The position numbers and the translations under genes were made by a program. From the NCBI GenBank assembly GCA_029204225.1, contig CM055099.1:65437852-65501851 (forward strand): a DNA stretch of 64,000 nucleotides, given 5' to 3'. Under the pieces are notes generated by a model. That model saw nothing but the letters and a program-made list of their open reading frames with translations. It had not been told where the DNA came from and did not search any database. Of this stretch, positions 1 to 10,421 are shown piece after piece. The DNA comes from Diphasiastrum complanatum (lineage: Eukaryota; Streptophyta; Lycopodiopsida; Lycopodiales; Lycopodiaceae). Numbering within the stretch: position 1 is the stretch's first letter; each line of letters begins with the position of its first letter.

Positions 1-134
1 TAGTCTTCTGAAGTCTCTAGACTTCAATCCTACACAACCGGACTGTAATGTCTACATAAAAAGAGTAGGAAAAATTTTGTGATACTGACTATTTTCGTGG
101 ATGATTCCCTGATATCCAGAATAAGTTCCTGTCT

Positions 135-1030
135 CTACATGAAGGCCTTGGATGTGTTGAAGACCATAACTTTGGTCTTCTCAATGTTAACTCTCAAGTT
201 CCATCTGGTGCAGAAATTATGGAGACTGTCCAGCTGCCTTTGTAAACCCTCTCTAGTCGAGGAGACTAAAGCTACATCATCTGCATATAGGAGAATGGCA
301 ATCAAAATATCTCCAAGCCTGCAACCTCTACCACCACTCTGCTCGATGACTCTCTCAAGCTCATCACTATATAGTCCAAATAATGTAGGTGAGAGGGAAC
401 AACCCTGTTTCACCCCAATGGTGCTCCATATATGCTCAGAGATGCCAGCATCACCTCGAAAACATCCAAGAACTTGCTCATAAAGTGCCATCACTGCTAG
501 AACTATGTCAGTAGAGAAGCCAAGATCACGTAGTCGCTGGATGAGAAGAAAACGTGGAACAGAATCAAAGGCTTTTTTGAAGTCAGCAAAGCAACAATAA
601 ACCCTTTGTCTCTTATGTCTGGCTTCCTCAATAATAGCTCGAAGAGTGAAGACATGATCTGTGGTAGAATGGTGCGCAGAAAAACCGACCTGGCCCAATG
701 CATTTAGTCTCCTAGTCTCGGCCTCAGAGCTCACCATTGACTAAAGTATAGTGCCATAAAGCTTCGCGATGACATGTCCAATCATGATAGTATGGTAGTT
801 ACCAGGCGGGTGGCTAGGATGGGTGAGGGTATATCTGCAGCATGCATTAGAAGTTTTGATTCAAGGTCTTCTATGTCTCTAGTACGGTGGGTCTTCATTC
901 TCTTTATGGTCTCGATGACCATTTCAGAGGTGAAGAAGGTGAATTCACTTGGATGGGGGGAGATGGAAATGGGCAAGTCAGTGGGTATGGTGTATAATGA
1001 GGTAGAGTAGGTGGCTAGACGTGTAGGTTG
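135..1030 (-). pseudogene. LINE A reverse transcriptase fragment
   Basis: The 135-737 part translates to a LINE reverse transcriptase with the motifs FADFKKAFDSVPR, GVKQGCSLSPTLFG and the catalytic LLYADDVALVSS, followed by the thumb-like region ending NIEKTKVMVFNTSKAFM. The stretch 782-976 in another frame holds the segment before the fingers domain (SEMVIETIKRMKTHRT), so at least one frameshift separates them. The catalytic YADD box is intact here, but without a continuous ORF the enzyme cannot be made. It is closely related to the plus-strand RT remnant at 5.5-5.9 kb, where the box reads YAND. Confidence 0.85.
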
Positions 1031-2265
1031 TCAAGCGCGAGGGATAAATGCACGCCAAAAGGCGCCTGTAGAGGAGCTAAATAGGGAAGCAACTAGGCTT
1101 CTCCCTTTTTGTTCTTCATAGGCGCGCTTTTTGCGGCGGAGTGTACGATGGAGAGATCGACGAACAGTGGGTAGAATTAATGGCTCATGTCTGCGTGCGT
1201 GTGTAACACGGAGATGGAGGGAACAACACTCATCATCAAACCATGGAGGTCGAGCAGGATGAGCTGGTGTGAATGCGTGTCGGTGGGGTGTGGATGGAAA
1301 GGAAACTAAGGCAGCTGTGTGAAGTGAGGTGGTAAGAAAACGGGCCTGTGACTCCAACAGGTTATCATGCGGGAAGTGATGGAGTAAAGACACATGGGCT
1401 TCCTGGTAAGTCTCAATGTAGGGGTGAGCGAAGGTATATCTGGGAGCACGGGCAATGGAGGAACGAGGTAAAGACCGTGAAGTTGGGACAAAGCCCAGGT
1501 GGAAGGATAAAAAGGAATGATTAGAGAGAGTAGTGGGAATGACCTCGAAGTGTGATATCAGTGGGATGAAGGATGGTGACCCCGTGAGATAGTCAACAAC
1601 AGTGTGCCCGCCACTATGAGGGTAGCATGTGTAGCTGCCTGAATCAGGCCAACAGGCTAGGCCATTATAAATGGCTATCTCGTGAGCTTCTCCTAGCTGC
1701 AACAAGTACTCATCATAACCAGTGATAGGTCCCAGTGCGTCAGCTGAAGTCCTGGTAACTCCCATATCATCACAATCAATGCCTCGTATGCGTAGCTGGT
1801 CGTCAGCATCATGGAACTCTGACTGTTACGCAGCTGTTTTGGCGTTAAAATCGCCAGTAGGAAGAATAGAGCCTCGGTCTGAGAATCTGATTATATTGTG
1901 GAGAGATCAGTGAATGGCGAGCCAATGCCCTCTATGTAAGAGGAGGACTCTGGAGGGAAGTAGCACGCAACAATGAAGCGATCTCTGACCAATCCGATAT
2001 CACGTCCAATGAGATGAACCCATATATATCGTGCATACTCGTCATGTTTGATAAACTCTATAGTCGAATGTAGTGACTCTCTGTATAAACATGCGACCCC
2101 ACCTGAATCTCTACCGCTCGTGGATCTCGCCTCTGCCCTGTATACTGAGTCCCACATGTAGCCTGAGAATGTAGGTAGGCCTCTAATCTGACTCTCATGT
2201 GTCTCCATAAAGAACAGAATACCTGTATCTGTGATGAAATCCTTAAGGTCGCCGACAGTAGATGA
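1031..2265 (-). pseudogene. LINE A endonuclease and linker remnant
   Basis: Minus-strand reading gives the start of an apurinic-type endonuclease (GIWNCNG near 2265), then FFMETHES, then GDFNAKTA near 1840-1860, then HTVVDYLTGS and SNHSFLS, which correspond to the conserved GDFN, (T)xxDY and SDH blocks of LINE endonucleases. The final block has Asn instead of Asp (SNH), which would remove a catalytic residue. Two frames are used (1891-2208 and 1031-1765), so the domain is frameshifted. The part after the endonuclease (1031-1300) is the basic linker towards RT. Confidence 0.75.
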
Positions 2266-2355
2266 AGAGTGTATACCATTACAATTCCAAATCCCAATAC
2301 GCAGATGGTGTGGACGGGGCCTCGGGATGCTCCTGTACCCGGGGACCCCAACTCC

Positions 2356-3110
2356 CTATTGATGGGAGCCAATGGGTACACTGTCAAGGTAACGAACCTG
2401 TCCATCTCGATAAATCACACGCTGGCCCGACGCCTTGGCTTCCTGGAAGGCTTGACGCCTTTCTTCCACTTGGATGTATGCGAGGTCATCGTCCATGAAG
2501 ATTTGTGTATCTTTCACCTTAGCTCTCTTACGTAGGACATCTCTACGAGTGATAGATGAGGTGAAACGAATAATCAAGGTAGTATTATCTTGTTTTGTCC
2601 GCCATGCCGTATCAAGCCCTTCACTATGGTGGTCTAAAGTGGTTTCAAGAAAATGTTTTGGTTCTTCAATGGCGTTTTGGGTATCTACAATGCCACGCAC
2701 CCGAATATTGAGAGCTTTGCTGCCCCGAAGTCTCTCCTCCGAAAGAGTAGCTAAAATAACCGAGGAGATAGGTGCAGATGGTTTGGTTCCTTTCTTGAGC
2801 ACCGCTGCCCAAGACATGGTTTTCTTATGTTGCTCAATCTTATCCTCCATTTCTTTGAGACGGTTTGAGGATTCCGGTGTGGCGAGGATAGGTTGGGCTC
2901 TAAGCTCATGCGTCAATGCGTCCATTTCTTTTTTCAGTTTATCATTCGCCTCTATGAACTCCGTCTTCAATCCCAAATTCTCAGCCTGCAGGTCCCCCAT
3001 TTTCGCTTTGATCTTGCCATTTTCTTCTTCCAAATAGCTTACCTATGGTTGAAGTTCCCGCAATTCCCGTTTTAGCCAACCTAGTTCATAGACAAAGAAT
3101 CCCTCCATAG
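2356..3110 (-). pseudogene. LINE A ORF1-like coiled-coil protein
   Basis: The readable part is a charged coiled coil (LEEENGKIKAKMGDLQAENL) followed by SWAAVLKKGTK and a segment starting LNIRVRGI that looks like the RNA-recognition and C-terminal domain of L1-type ORF1 proteins, ending in a conserved tail (IFMDDDLAYIQVEERR). The coiled coil continues upstream of 3033 in the same frame (WLKRELREL) past an in-frame stop at 3043-3045, so the original start lay further upstream. A second ORF1 of the same family, with IYIDDDLTHCQWLQRK in the tail, is found at 4.4-4.9 kb on the plus strand. Confidence 0.7.
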
Positions 3111-3289
3111 GTTGGGAAGGAGTGTAATCGTGAGACAAATGAGCAGAAACAATTGCCGAAAACGGGGTGGAACTTCCTTGTGTTGTTTGCTGTCCATCAA
3201 CACAGTTGTCTTGGTGCGGTGGCAGCTGAGGATTGTCGCGAACGGTTTTGTTTCGTATCGCGAACGATTTTGTTTCTTTGTATTTTCTT

Positions 3290-4200
3290 GGCAGCTACAG
3301 CCAGACTTGGGAAGGGACATGCCACCTTGGTCCAGCTTGAGCAAGTTTGCTTTCAAAGATTTATTCGGGACACCCCGAGTAAGTGTCAACTATTTGATAC
3401 TTTTGTCTCCCCCATAGCATTGTATGCTGCAAAGACATGGTGTCCAAGGCTCACCTCAGTTGATTGGGCCAGTATCTCATGTATACAGGTCCTTATGCTA
3501 TCATGGATGATACGGGCTAAGCCCTCTATCCCGCACCAGATTATCCTAGCAGAGTTTGCAGTTCCACCTCTACAACTTGATGCCATATTCCCACTGATGC
3601 ACAGAGATACACACAGGCGGCACTCATATCATCTCAGCACCTTCATAGTTTGGACTATCACATATCATGGTTCTCACAGGCATCACGTCTACCGGATACC
3701 TTTGGCATCTCTATCATGGACCTTCCATCGGGTACCCACAATTATATCAGACGTTTTCTCTATAGAGCATATCTTCGTCGTACATGGAAGAGCCAATTAG
3801 GTGTTAAACCCGACTATTACAGGACTCACTTCTTGGCGATGGATGCTATGGGGACCCCAGTTCTACCACGCTATTTAGACTTCAGATTATCCCACGGTCT
3901 AAGATTCACACTGGGTCAACTACGAGTCTCATCACATCAGCTTGAGATTGAGGTTGGACGTTTCCATGGTACCCCACGAGAGGAGCGGATCTACCAGAAT
4001 GTTCACTGTCTGAGGTGGAGTCCGATGAGCATTTTTTATTCAGATGTCCACCGCCACAGGTTGATGCTTCGTCCTCAGCTGCTATGGGAGACACATGCCA
4101 CACCTACACGCAGCACACCACTCCCGAGAACATCTCCTCGTTGAATGAGTACATTTCTAAGCAATTTGCCGCTTTCTTTCACAACTCAATGAACTTCGTG
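3290..4200 (+). pseudogene. LINE B, C-terminal end of ORF2
   Basis: This 5'-truncated LINE piece starts in the region after RT (TARLGKGHATLVQLEQV), continues through IALYAAKTWCPRLTS and ends with a cysteine/histidine knuckle typical of LINE ORF2 C-termini (ESDEHFLFRCP near 4015-4055). Three frames are used, so it is broken. It abuts the 5' side of LINE A on its left. On its right it merges within a few tens of bases into the ORF1 of LINE C, leaving almost no room for UTRs. Confidence 0.75.
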
Positions 4201-4936
4201 AGGATTTGCTTACTAAGACTGCCACGATTGACGCTCAACAGACTGAAATTGCTTCTCTTTGTGCTGCACTTAGTGCTTTGCAAAGGGACATCATCCCTAA
4301 TATCTCCCACGCTGTTGAGGATACTAAGGCATCCATGAGTAAGCTTCCCTACTTGAGCGCCAGATACATGACACTGTTGAGTGCACTGCCCGGATTCCCG
4401 TTAATGAACAGCGGCTTCATGAGACGGTGGAACATGTACAGAAAGTACCTACTCTCGAGCAAGAAGTATATGAGACCAAATCATGGGCTTCTATCCTGAG
4501 ATCATCTACCACCTCTTCGTCTTTTGTAGCACCCTCCTTAGACACCACGGTACAAGGCGTCTTGGCAGAACAACAACGTCGGGATGACAAAAAGCTCAAC
4601 TTAAGATTCCGGGGTCTTCCTACTGAGGGCACAGCACTGGACCAGGTTACCTCTTTGTTTACTTCACGCATGGGGCTCTCAGTTCCAGGTATCCAATATG
4701 CTTGGCACCTCCAGCATGATCCGAAGGTATTATTTGTCAAATTCAAAACTATGGACGACCGGCAGACAGTTCTTCGTGCGCGTCGTACTCTCCAAGGCTC
4801 GCAGATTTACATAGATGATGACCTTACTCACTGCCAATGGTTACAGCGTAAAACTATTATTCAGGAGGCAAGGACGAAACAACAGCAAGTGGTATTTACA
4901 AATGGCAACCCTCACTTTTTCTCCAAGCATCAATAG
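4165..4936 (+). pseudogene. LINE C ORF1-like protein
   Basis: A coiled coil is readable from about 4169 (LSQLNELREDLLTKTATI) in one frame. After a frame change the segment 4427-4936 contains SWASILRS, LNLRFRGLPTEGTALDQV and IYIDDDLTHCQWLQRK. This is the same domain order as the minus-strand ORF1 of LINE A: coiled coil, SWA(A/S)(V/I)L linker, RNA-recognition-like domain, basic tail. Its role in the family is binding the element RNA. It is broken by at least one frameshift. Confidence 0.7.
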
Positions 4937-4959
4937 GAAGTTGGGGTACTCGGGCATGG

Positions 4960-6372
4960 GAGCAACCTAATAGCCCCAGCTAGCGTCACATTCAGTTTTT
5001 GGAATTGTGGCGGCCTCTCCACCTCTTCTACAGCGACAGCGTTTACCCATACGCACGAGAGTTGTTCAGAGACTCGGAGACGATGACCTTCTCCATCATC
5101 TTCACCATCATCCACAATATCAAGAGCATCTATCATGTCTTACTTCAATAGAGTTCCAACTCTACCAAGACCTGTTATTTGACTTCGTATATATACAGCT
5201 CATGATATCCTTTATGGTAACTACTCATTTCGAGTTTCTATCAAAACTCATTGTCTCTGGTTTCCCTTCACCCTACATAGTACACTAACACCATCCATCC
5301 CATTCACAAAAATGGTGACCTCAAAACTCCAGGCAGTTAACTACGATACTATCATGATCGGGCATGTTATTGCAAACCTATATGATATCATTCTCCAATC
5401 AGCGATAAATTCTAAGGCTAAGATCAGGAGATGACATGCTTTGAGCCAAGTAAGTTTCCAAGCTCACTATTCCAAACCATGTTTTCACTCTTCGGGCTAT
5501 CCTTGAGGGGGACAAATATAGGAGAGAGGGTTTACGACCGTTTAGTTGACTTCAAGAAAGCCTTTGACTATGTCCCATGTTCCCTTCTGATCTAGAGGCT
5601 ACGAGATCTTGGTTTCTCCAATGACACGATCATAGCAATGATGACACTTCATGAGAGAATTCTAGGTTGCTCTCGAAGTGACGAAGGTATTTTAGAGCAT
5701 AAATGTATTATGGAGCATCATTGGGGTGAAGCATGGTTGTTCCTCTCACCTACTCTTTTTGGATCATATAATGACGAGCTTGAGAGAGTCATTGGGCAAT
5801 GTGGTGGTGCAATTTGCAGACTTTGTGCCATTTTAATTGACATCCTTCTTTATGCAAATGATGTGGTTCTAGTCTCCACAATAGAGAGGTTTTAGAGAGA
5901 CAGTTGGACAATCTTCATGCTTTTTGTACCAAATGGGTTTGGGGGTTAACATTGCAAAGACCAAGGAATTGGTCTTCAATACACCCAAGGCCTTCATGCA
6001 ACGATAGGAGCTCATCTTTGACGAACAGCCGCTAGAGATTGTATAATGCTACATTTACCTAGAGGTGCTCTTTATTGGCCATATATTTGGTATGAGACAT
6101 GCAGCTACCACTTGACTTGGGAAGGCATGCTTCCCTTGTCCAGTTGGAGAGGATTTGTTTTCAGAATTTATTCGAGATGCCCCAAGTGTCAGCTTTTTTA
6201 TACTATTGTTACCCCCATAGCCTTATATGCAACAAAGACATGGTGTAGTCTCACCTCATCTTATTGGGCCAATATTTCACACATGCAGATTATTATGTTA
6301 TCACCCATGAGAGACACAATAAAAGAATATTTTACTAAATTATGCCGTGTCATGCTGTGCATGAATCCGTAG
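4960..6372 (+). pseudogene. LINE C ORF2 remnants (endonuclease start, RT, C-terminus)
   Basis: SFWNCGG near 5000 is the beginning of the endonuclease. From about 5540 a reverse transcriptase is readable in pieces (LVDFKKAFDYVPC, LSPTLFGSYNDELERVIGQ), with the active site altered to LLYANDVVLVST, so the first catalytic Asp of YADD is Asn. The part 6046-6372 is the post-RT region with IALYATKTWC, matching LINE B. Much of the endonuclease is lost, and stops interrupt all parts. The element is inactive. Confidence 0.75.
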
Positions 6373-6964
6373 TGTCGACATTAGGAGAATGTTGGCTAAG
6401 AGGACAATGAGAGAAGAATGATGAGGCATTATTCTTCTTATGGAGTTACTACTCTACGTACTTATCTTGAGATCAATTAAATCTATCATTTCGTGGAGAA
6501 TGTCATGTAAGATGGTGTTTCTAGGCAAAACATGCCAGTTTTTCATGCTTAGACCTTAAAAATGGTAGGCGGCATAATATTATCTATGAGAAAATCAAGA
6601 ATAGAGATCCTTCACAAATTTTTGATTTTATATTCTTTAAATTCAATTCTTTACTCTAAAGCATTGGGATGATTTTTCAGCATACTCAAGTACCTAAATA
6701 ACTATTGTTTTAAGGTAGCAAGAAATAGACTCCCCTCAAAAAGAGTTTTTTTTTAAAAAAAACCTTGAGCTTACATGATTCAAGCAATAATGCCACATAC
6801 ATTGCACATAGTAGTAAATAATTGATTTCTAACATAAATTAGGTTATTACAGCATTTTGATTTGTTGCTAGAAAAATACTTTGGAAGATGACTTATCTGA
6901 CGATAGAAGTTAAGGCTAGCAATTTCCACCTATAGGATGAATCATAAGCTCTTGTTGTACTTAC
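6373..6964. other. AT-rich spacer, no gene seen
   Basis: No open frame with recognisable content. It may contain decayed LINE C 3' sequence on its left. If the unknown minus-strand gene to the right has more exons they would have to lie here, but I could not identify any. Confidence 0.5.
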
Positions 6965-7051
6965 TTGTTTGGTTATAAGTGATTGTCTTTTCTTCTTTCA
7001 ACTTCACTCGCTTTTTAGAAGTAGGCATAAAGAAATCTGCCATATCACAAG
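6965..7051 (-). CDS. possible exon 3 of the unrecognised gene
   Basis: An 87 nt segment lies between a CAATAG acceptor and a consensus donor GTAAGT. In the phase required by exon 2 it encodes CDMADFFMPTSKKRVKLK and further charged residues. The perfect donor, the open phase and the reappearance of an FF motif support it. It is short, so it could be chance. Confidence 0.3.
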
Positions 7052-9134
7052 CTATTGATGCTTCAGGTTATCCCAACAAATCATATTGTAAGCACAATCA
7101 TAAGACACTAAAACCCACTGACTTTGGAATATAGAATAAACACGTGGACTTGATAAACAAAGAGTTTTGAAAATAAACTTACCAATAGATCTAGCAAGGC
7201 CCTACGGCACTTATTCATAAACTTTACTATGCAACAATTTTTGACAATATAAAATCCAAGTGAGCAATATTGGGAAGCAATGGAAATGTAAGCCACATTA
7301 TTTTTGTAATATATTTAGTATAAAATAAGCTTAACCACAAATTCAACAATCTAATTCTTATTTTGCTAGAAAGCAAACCATTTGAAACATGAGGTGGAGA
7401 GGCTTCAAGAGCTTCATCTTTCGTAAACTCTATGCCACCATTAAGCTTCATAGCATCGTCAATGCCACTTTCTTCTCCATTTATCTCTAATTTTCTAGTC
7501 ACCCTCCTCTTGAGATCGAGATCAAGCTTCAATCTTTGCTTTGAAGATGAAATTGTCTTGCCTGAAGTCTCACGACTCCTCTGCTAGCCATTTACAAACA
7601 GAAATAAGAAGATGCTTATTTGAAAGCTTCAAGAAGAACACCGAGTTACAAACTTTCAGCTTCTCAAAATGTGATACAAACCATAGGTTTCAAAAATTAG
7701 CACAATAAACTAGATCATGTAAGAAAAATAACTCTATGCAAGACTTTTACCCAAATCAACTTGGGTGGGCGAGGCCAACTTAAGCATAATACACGAACTC
7801 ACAACATGTGGGAAGATAAATCAACAGATTAGCATTTCTCAATTTAATGAAATTGGTATCTTGTGTATCTTGTAAAGAAATTCATTTTTATGTTGTCCTA
7901 GAAGCCCTAAGATCCATTTTCTATCCTTTTTGACTTTCTAGAAGTGAAATTTTTGCAAAGCTAAACTTTGGTCAAACCAGAACATTCTAATTTTCATTCT
8001 ACACACGCTCTCAAACTTCTACCAATCAAATTCAAGGTTAGAGACACAGTCGCCATCAGCACTCTTCTAGTACATTGGCTCCTCCTATGTTATCATTGAG
8101 AGCCAATATCACAGCTTCCTTTAGTTGTCTCACCTGAGAACATGATTTTCCAAAAAACTTACTCAAGAAAACTGCAGGGGTAAGATGGCTATCCCCTACT
8201 TCATGGTAGGATCAACAACACAACAGATAATTCTTGATGGTTTTTTCAATATGTCCTGTGAAATCAAGAGGAAGATCTTTCATCTCAAACTAACCAGCAA
8301 GTAGCCACCAATCAACGCAGACCGTGGCTCATTGTCTGTTGCACTTGAAAGTCTCCCATGAACTTCCTCCACATTACCTCCTTCCATAGCTGAACTTGTT
8401 GCAACCACAGCATCTTCCCTGGCTTCTGCTTTTGTAGGTACAGATACACTTTCCTTGCTGAATTCAATGGGCAAAGACTCGTCTGGAACAACAATTGTAC
8501 CAATGGGTTCCTCCGAGATGAATGAGGATTCTGCAGCATGACTGATTGCGGTGTTACAGCAACGTATTGAAACGTTTGTGATCACTTGGGCACCACAAAA
8601 TTCTGGCGAGAAAATTCCGTTCACAGCCTGAGTCTTAGCTGCTGAAACATCCTGTGATTTCATTTCTGAATCTGTGGGTGTTTCCAAAGTAGTATCTTCT
8701 TCCCTAACAGACTCGTCCATTGGAAGAATCCCTTGAACTTCCATAGCCTCTTCACCTTGACTAGAAATACAGCAATCTAATTGAGCACTGTTTGATTCAA
8801 TTTCTCCACCATTTAATGCCGGCCTATCCGCCATGTGAGAGTTGCATTCCAGTAATATCCGATTGGCCTCACCTTCTGATTTTGAAGAAGCCAACCCTTC
8901 CACCTCCATCTGGGCTTGTCCTGGTTTCGCCGCTGATCCAGCCTCTGCTTCTACTGCTGCTTCTGCTTCTGCTTCTGCTGCTGCTTCTGCTACTGCTGCT
9001 GGCTCTGATTCCTTTGGGGAATGCTGCTTCCTTGAAAAAAACGCATCCAAGCTGCCTCTTGCTGCTGCATTTTCTTGGGCTACTAAACTCGCTGCTTTGT
9101 TGATGGGCTTGCAATGCAGCGAAGCTGACGCCAT
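6965..9134 (-). CDS. unrecognised gene with two PCNA-interaction-like motifs (tentative 3-exon model)
   Basis: I do not recognise the family. The model joins exon 1 (8295-9134), exon 2 (7379-7583) and exon 3 (6965-7051) in phase. The first ATG that fits is at 9132-9134 (MASASLHC). Exon 1 encodes an acidic, low-complexity protein with an Ala/Glu repeat coded by GCT/GCA-type triplets. RGSLDAFFSRK at residues 26-36 resembles a PCNA-interacting (PIP) box lacking the first Gln. Exon 3 encodes MADFFMPTSKKRVKLK, a second DFF motif followed by a basic, nuclear-localisation-like stretch. This suggests, as inference only, a nuclear protein contacting PCNA. The end of the gene is not found; a LINE lies just downstream, so it may be truncated or a pseudogene. 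Confidence 0.4.
7379..7583 (-). CDS. probable exon 2 of the unrecognised gene
   Basis: An open segment on the minus strand starts after a TAGCAG acceptor, where both AGs keep the frame (a NAGNAG site at 7578-7586). It encodes RSRETSGKTISSSKQRLKL and then a basic LDLKRRVTRKLE stretch and an acidic part. The phase matches exon 1. The 3' end is less sure: a donor at 7378 (GTTTGC, weak) leaves one base that fits the phase of exon 3; a donor at 7335 (GTTAAG) does not. Confidence 0.4.
8295..9134 (-). CDS. exon 1 of the unrecognised PIP-motif gene
   Basis: The exon is 840 nt (280 codons), open throughout, and ends in phase 0 before a donor reading GTTAGT. The composition is Glu, Ser, Ala and Val rich with no hydrophobic segment, so the product is soluble and probably disordered. 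Reading continues five codons past the donor before a stop, which fits an intron start rather than a natural end. Upstream (9135-9480) is GA-rich and looks like a 5' leader. Confidence 0.6.
8935..9005 (-). repeat. trinucleotide repeat inside exon 1
   Basis: Imperfect run of GCT/TCT-type triplets on the plus strand. On the coding minus strand it gives an alternating Ala/Glu tract, likely length-variable between individuals. Confidence 0.8.
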
Positions 9135-9824
9135 CTCTGCCCGCAAACAGAGCTACAGCTAGCTGCCTCACCCTTCCGATCCAGCGCTGCAATTGGGCAT
9201 CACACAAAAGCAACCTTGCTCATCCAAAAAAAGCAAGCCATACTTCCACAAAACAGCATCACTGTTACATACATCAATCAATCAAAATTCAGAAGAAAAG
9301 CAGCAGCAAAAACAACAATTATGGATGAATCAAGAGTAGCTCGATGCATGGAGATGCAGCAGAGCGGCAGAGGTAGAGAGGAGCAGCGAAGAATCGATTG
9401 AGAGAGAGATAGATGGGGTATCATTATGTGAAAAAAGTGGAGGGAATCCAAAAGGTTGAAACAGAATAAAAAGAGAGTTTTGTTGGGGCGGGCTTCTTCA
9501 TTTTTTGGACTCTTTCTTCACCTCCTTTTTCTTGCACCTTTTAACCCACATTCCATTGCTTTTTCCACCTCCTTTTTTTGGCCTTTAAATATTAAGAGAT
9601 TATGTGGCATAATGTCTTGAAGCTTTTGGCTCGGTAATTGTTCCCTCGGCTCGCTTTGCCAAGAGATTGTTTTTTATATCTGCTTATAGTTCAAATTCTG
9701 AAGGCATTATGTGGCCTAATGCCTTGAACCCGCCTCCTTTTTTTTTGCCTTTAAATATCAAGAGATTGTGTGATATAATATTTTATTTTATTTTTTTTGG
9801 AGGGAGGGTAAGTTTGCTATCTAA

Positions 9825-9900
9825 GGGCATTCTGCCTGGGAAGGGATCTATCCGACTACGGTAGTCCAAGGGCGAAAGCCTTTCCTTGGGCAAAATGCCC
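9825..9900. repeat. 76 bp foldback element, copy a
   Basis: The ends are inverted repeats: GGGCATTCTGCC at the left and GGCAAAATGCCC at the right (11 of 12 positions pair). The left arm (CATTCTGCCTGGGAAGGG) is nearly the same as that of the 75 bp hairpin at 22789-22863, so the two appear to be one family of small MITE-like elements. Confidence 0.55.
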
Positions 9901-9970
9901 TGAGGAGGTGTCCTTCCCTATTGTAATTTTTGTTTTTACTTTTTTTTTCAATGTGCTTTTTGTCGTGAAT

Positions 9971-10012
9971 TTTTTTTACACACTTTCAGGGCAAAAGGTG
10001 CGTGTAAAAAAA
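9971..10012. repeat. short hairpin with T/A-rich stem
   Basis: A TTTTTTACACAC arm faces a GTGCGTGTAAAAAA arm around a CAGGGCAAAA-type loop. Similar short hairpins with a TTCGGG-like loop occur near 22368-22420 and 22720-22737. Confidence 0.4.
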
Positions 10013-10390
10013 CAAAATCTAGTTCTATTTTCAATCCTTGAAAATCTTGTAATAGAACACTCGTATAATCGGTTGCAACATGGGATTCAAGAGCCTTTGT
10101 GGGTGTGTAGGACTCCTCCGAACATGGGTATGAGATAATAGGAGTATTTGGGAACGTTAGGATAGTCATGATTGATGATGATGATGATGAAGGCGCAAAG
10201 GAAGAGAAATAAGAGAAAGAAGAAGAATAGAGGAATGTTGGGTTGTGGCAACAACAAAATCACTAAAATGTTGTAGCAACAATAGCAGTAGTTTATGGAT
10301 TTTGTTGGAGGGATGAGAGGAGGTGGAGAAGAGAAAAAGAGAGGTGGTGAGGGGGAGCGAGGGCTCCATAAGTTTTCCTAACCATCTAAT

Positions 10391-10421
10391 GAGAGAGAGA
10401 GAGAGATATATATATATATAT
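10391..10421. repeat. GA/TA microsatellite
   Basis: Compound dinucleotide repeat, (GA)n followed by (TA)n. Confidence 0.95.

Larger units (their letters stand above)
1..3110 (-). mobile_element. LINE A, degenerate non-LTR retrotransposon
   Basis: Read on the minus strand this stretch gives, in order, an ORF1-like coiled-coil/RNA-binding protein, an AP-type endonuclease, a linker and a reverse transcriptase, which is the usual order of an L1-type plant LINE. Every part is broken by frameshifts or stops, so the element is dead. The RT end runs towards the left window edge, so the 3' end may lie outside. The 5' limit near 3110-3290 is uncertain because no target-site duplication was found. Confidence 0.85.

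Noticed and set aside
2474-3037. Plus-strand 187-codon protein
   Set aside because: Antisense of the LINE A ORF1, which has recognisable domains on the minus strand.
8792-9162. Plus-strand Leu-rich or Ala/Ser-rich proteins
   Set aside because: Antisense shadows of the Ala/Glu triplet repeat in the minus-strand exon.
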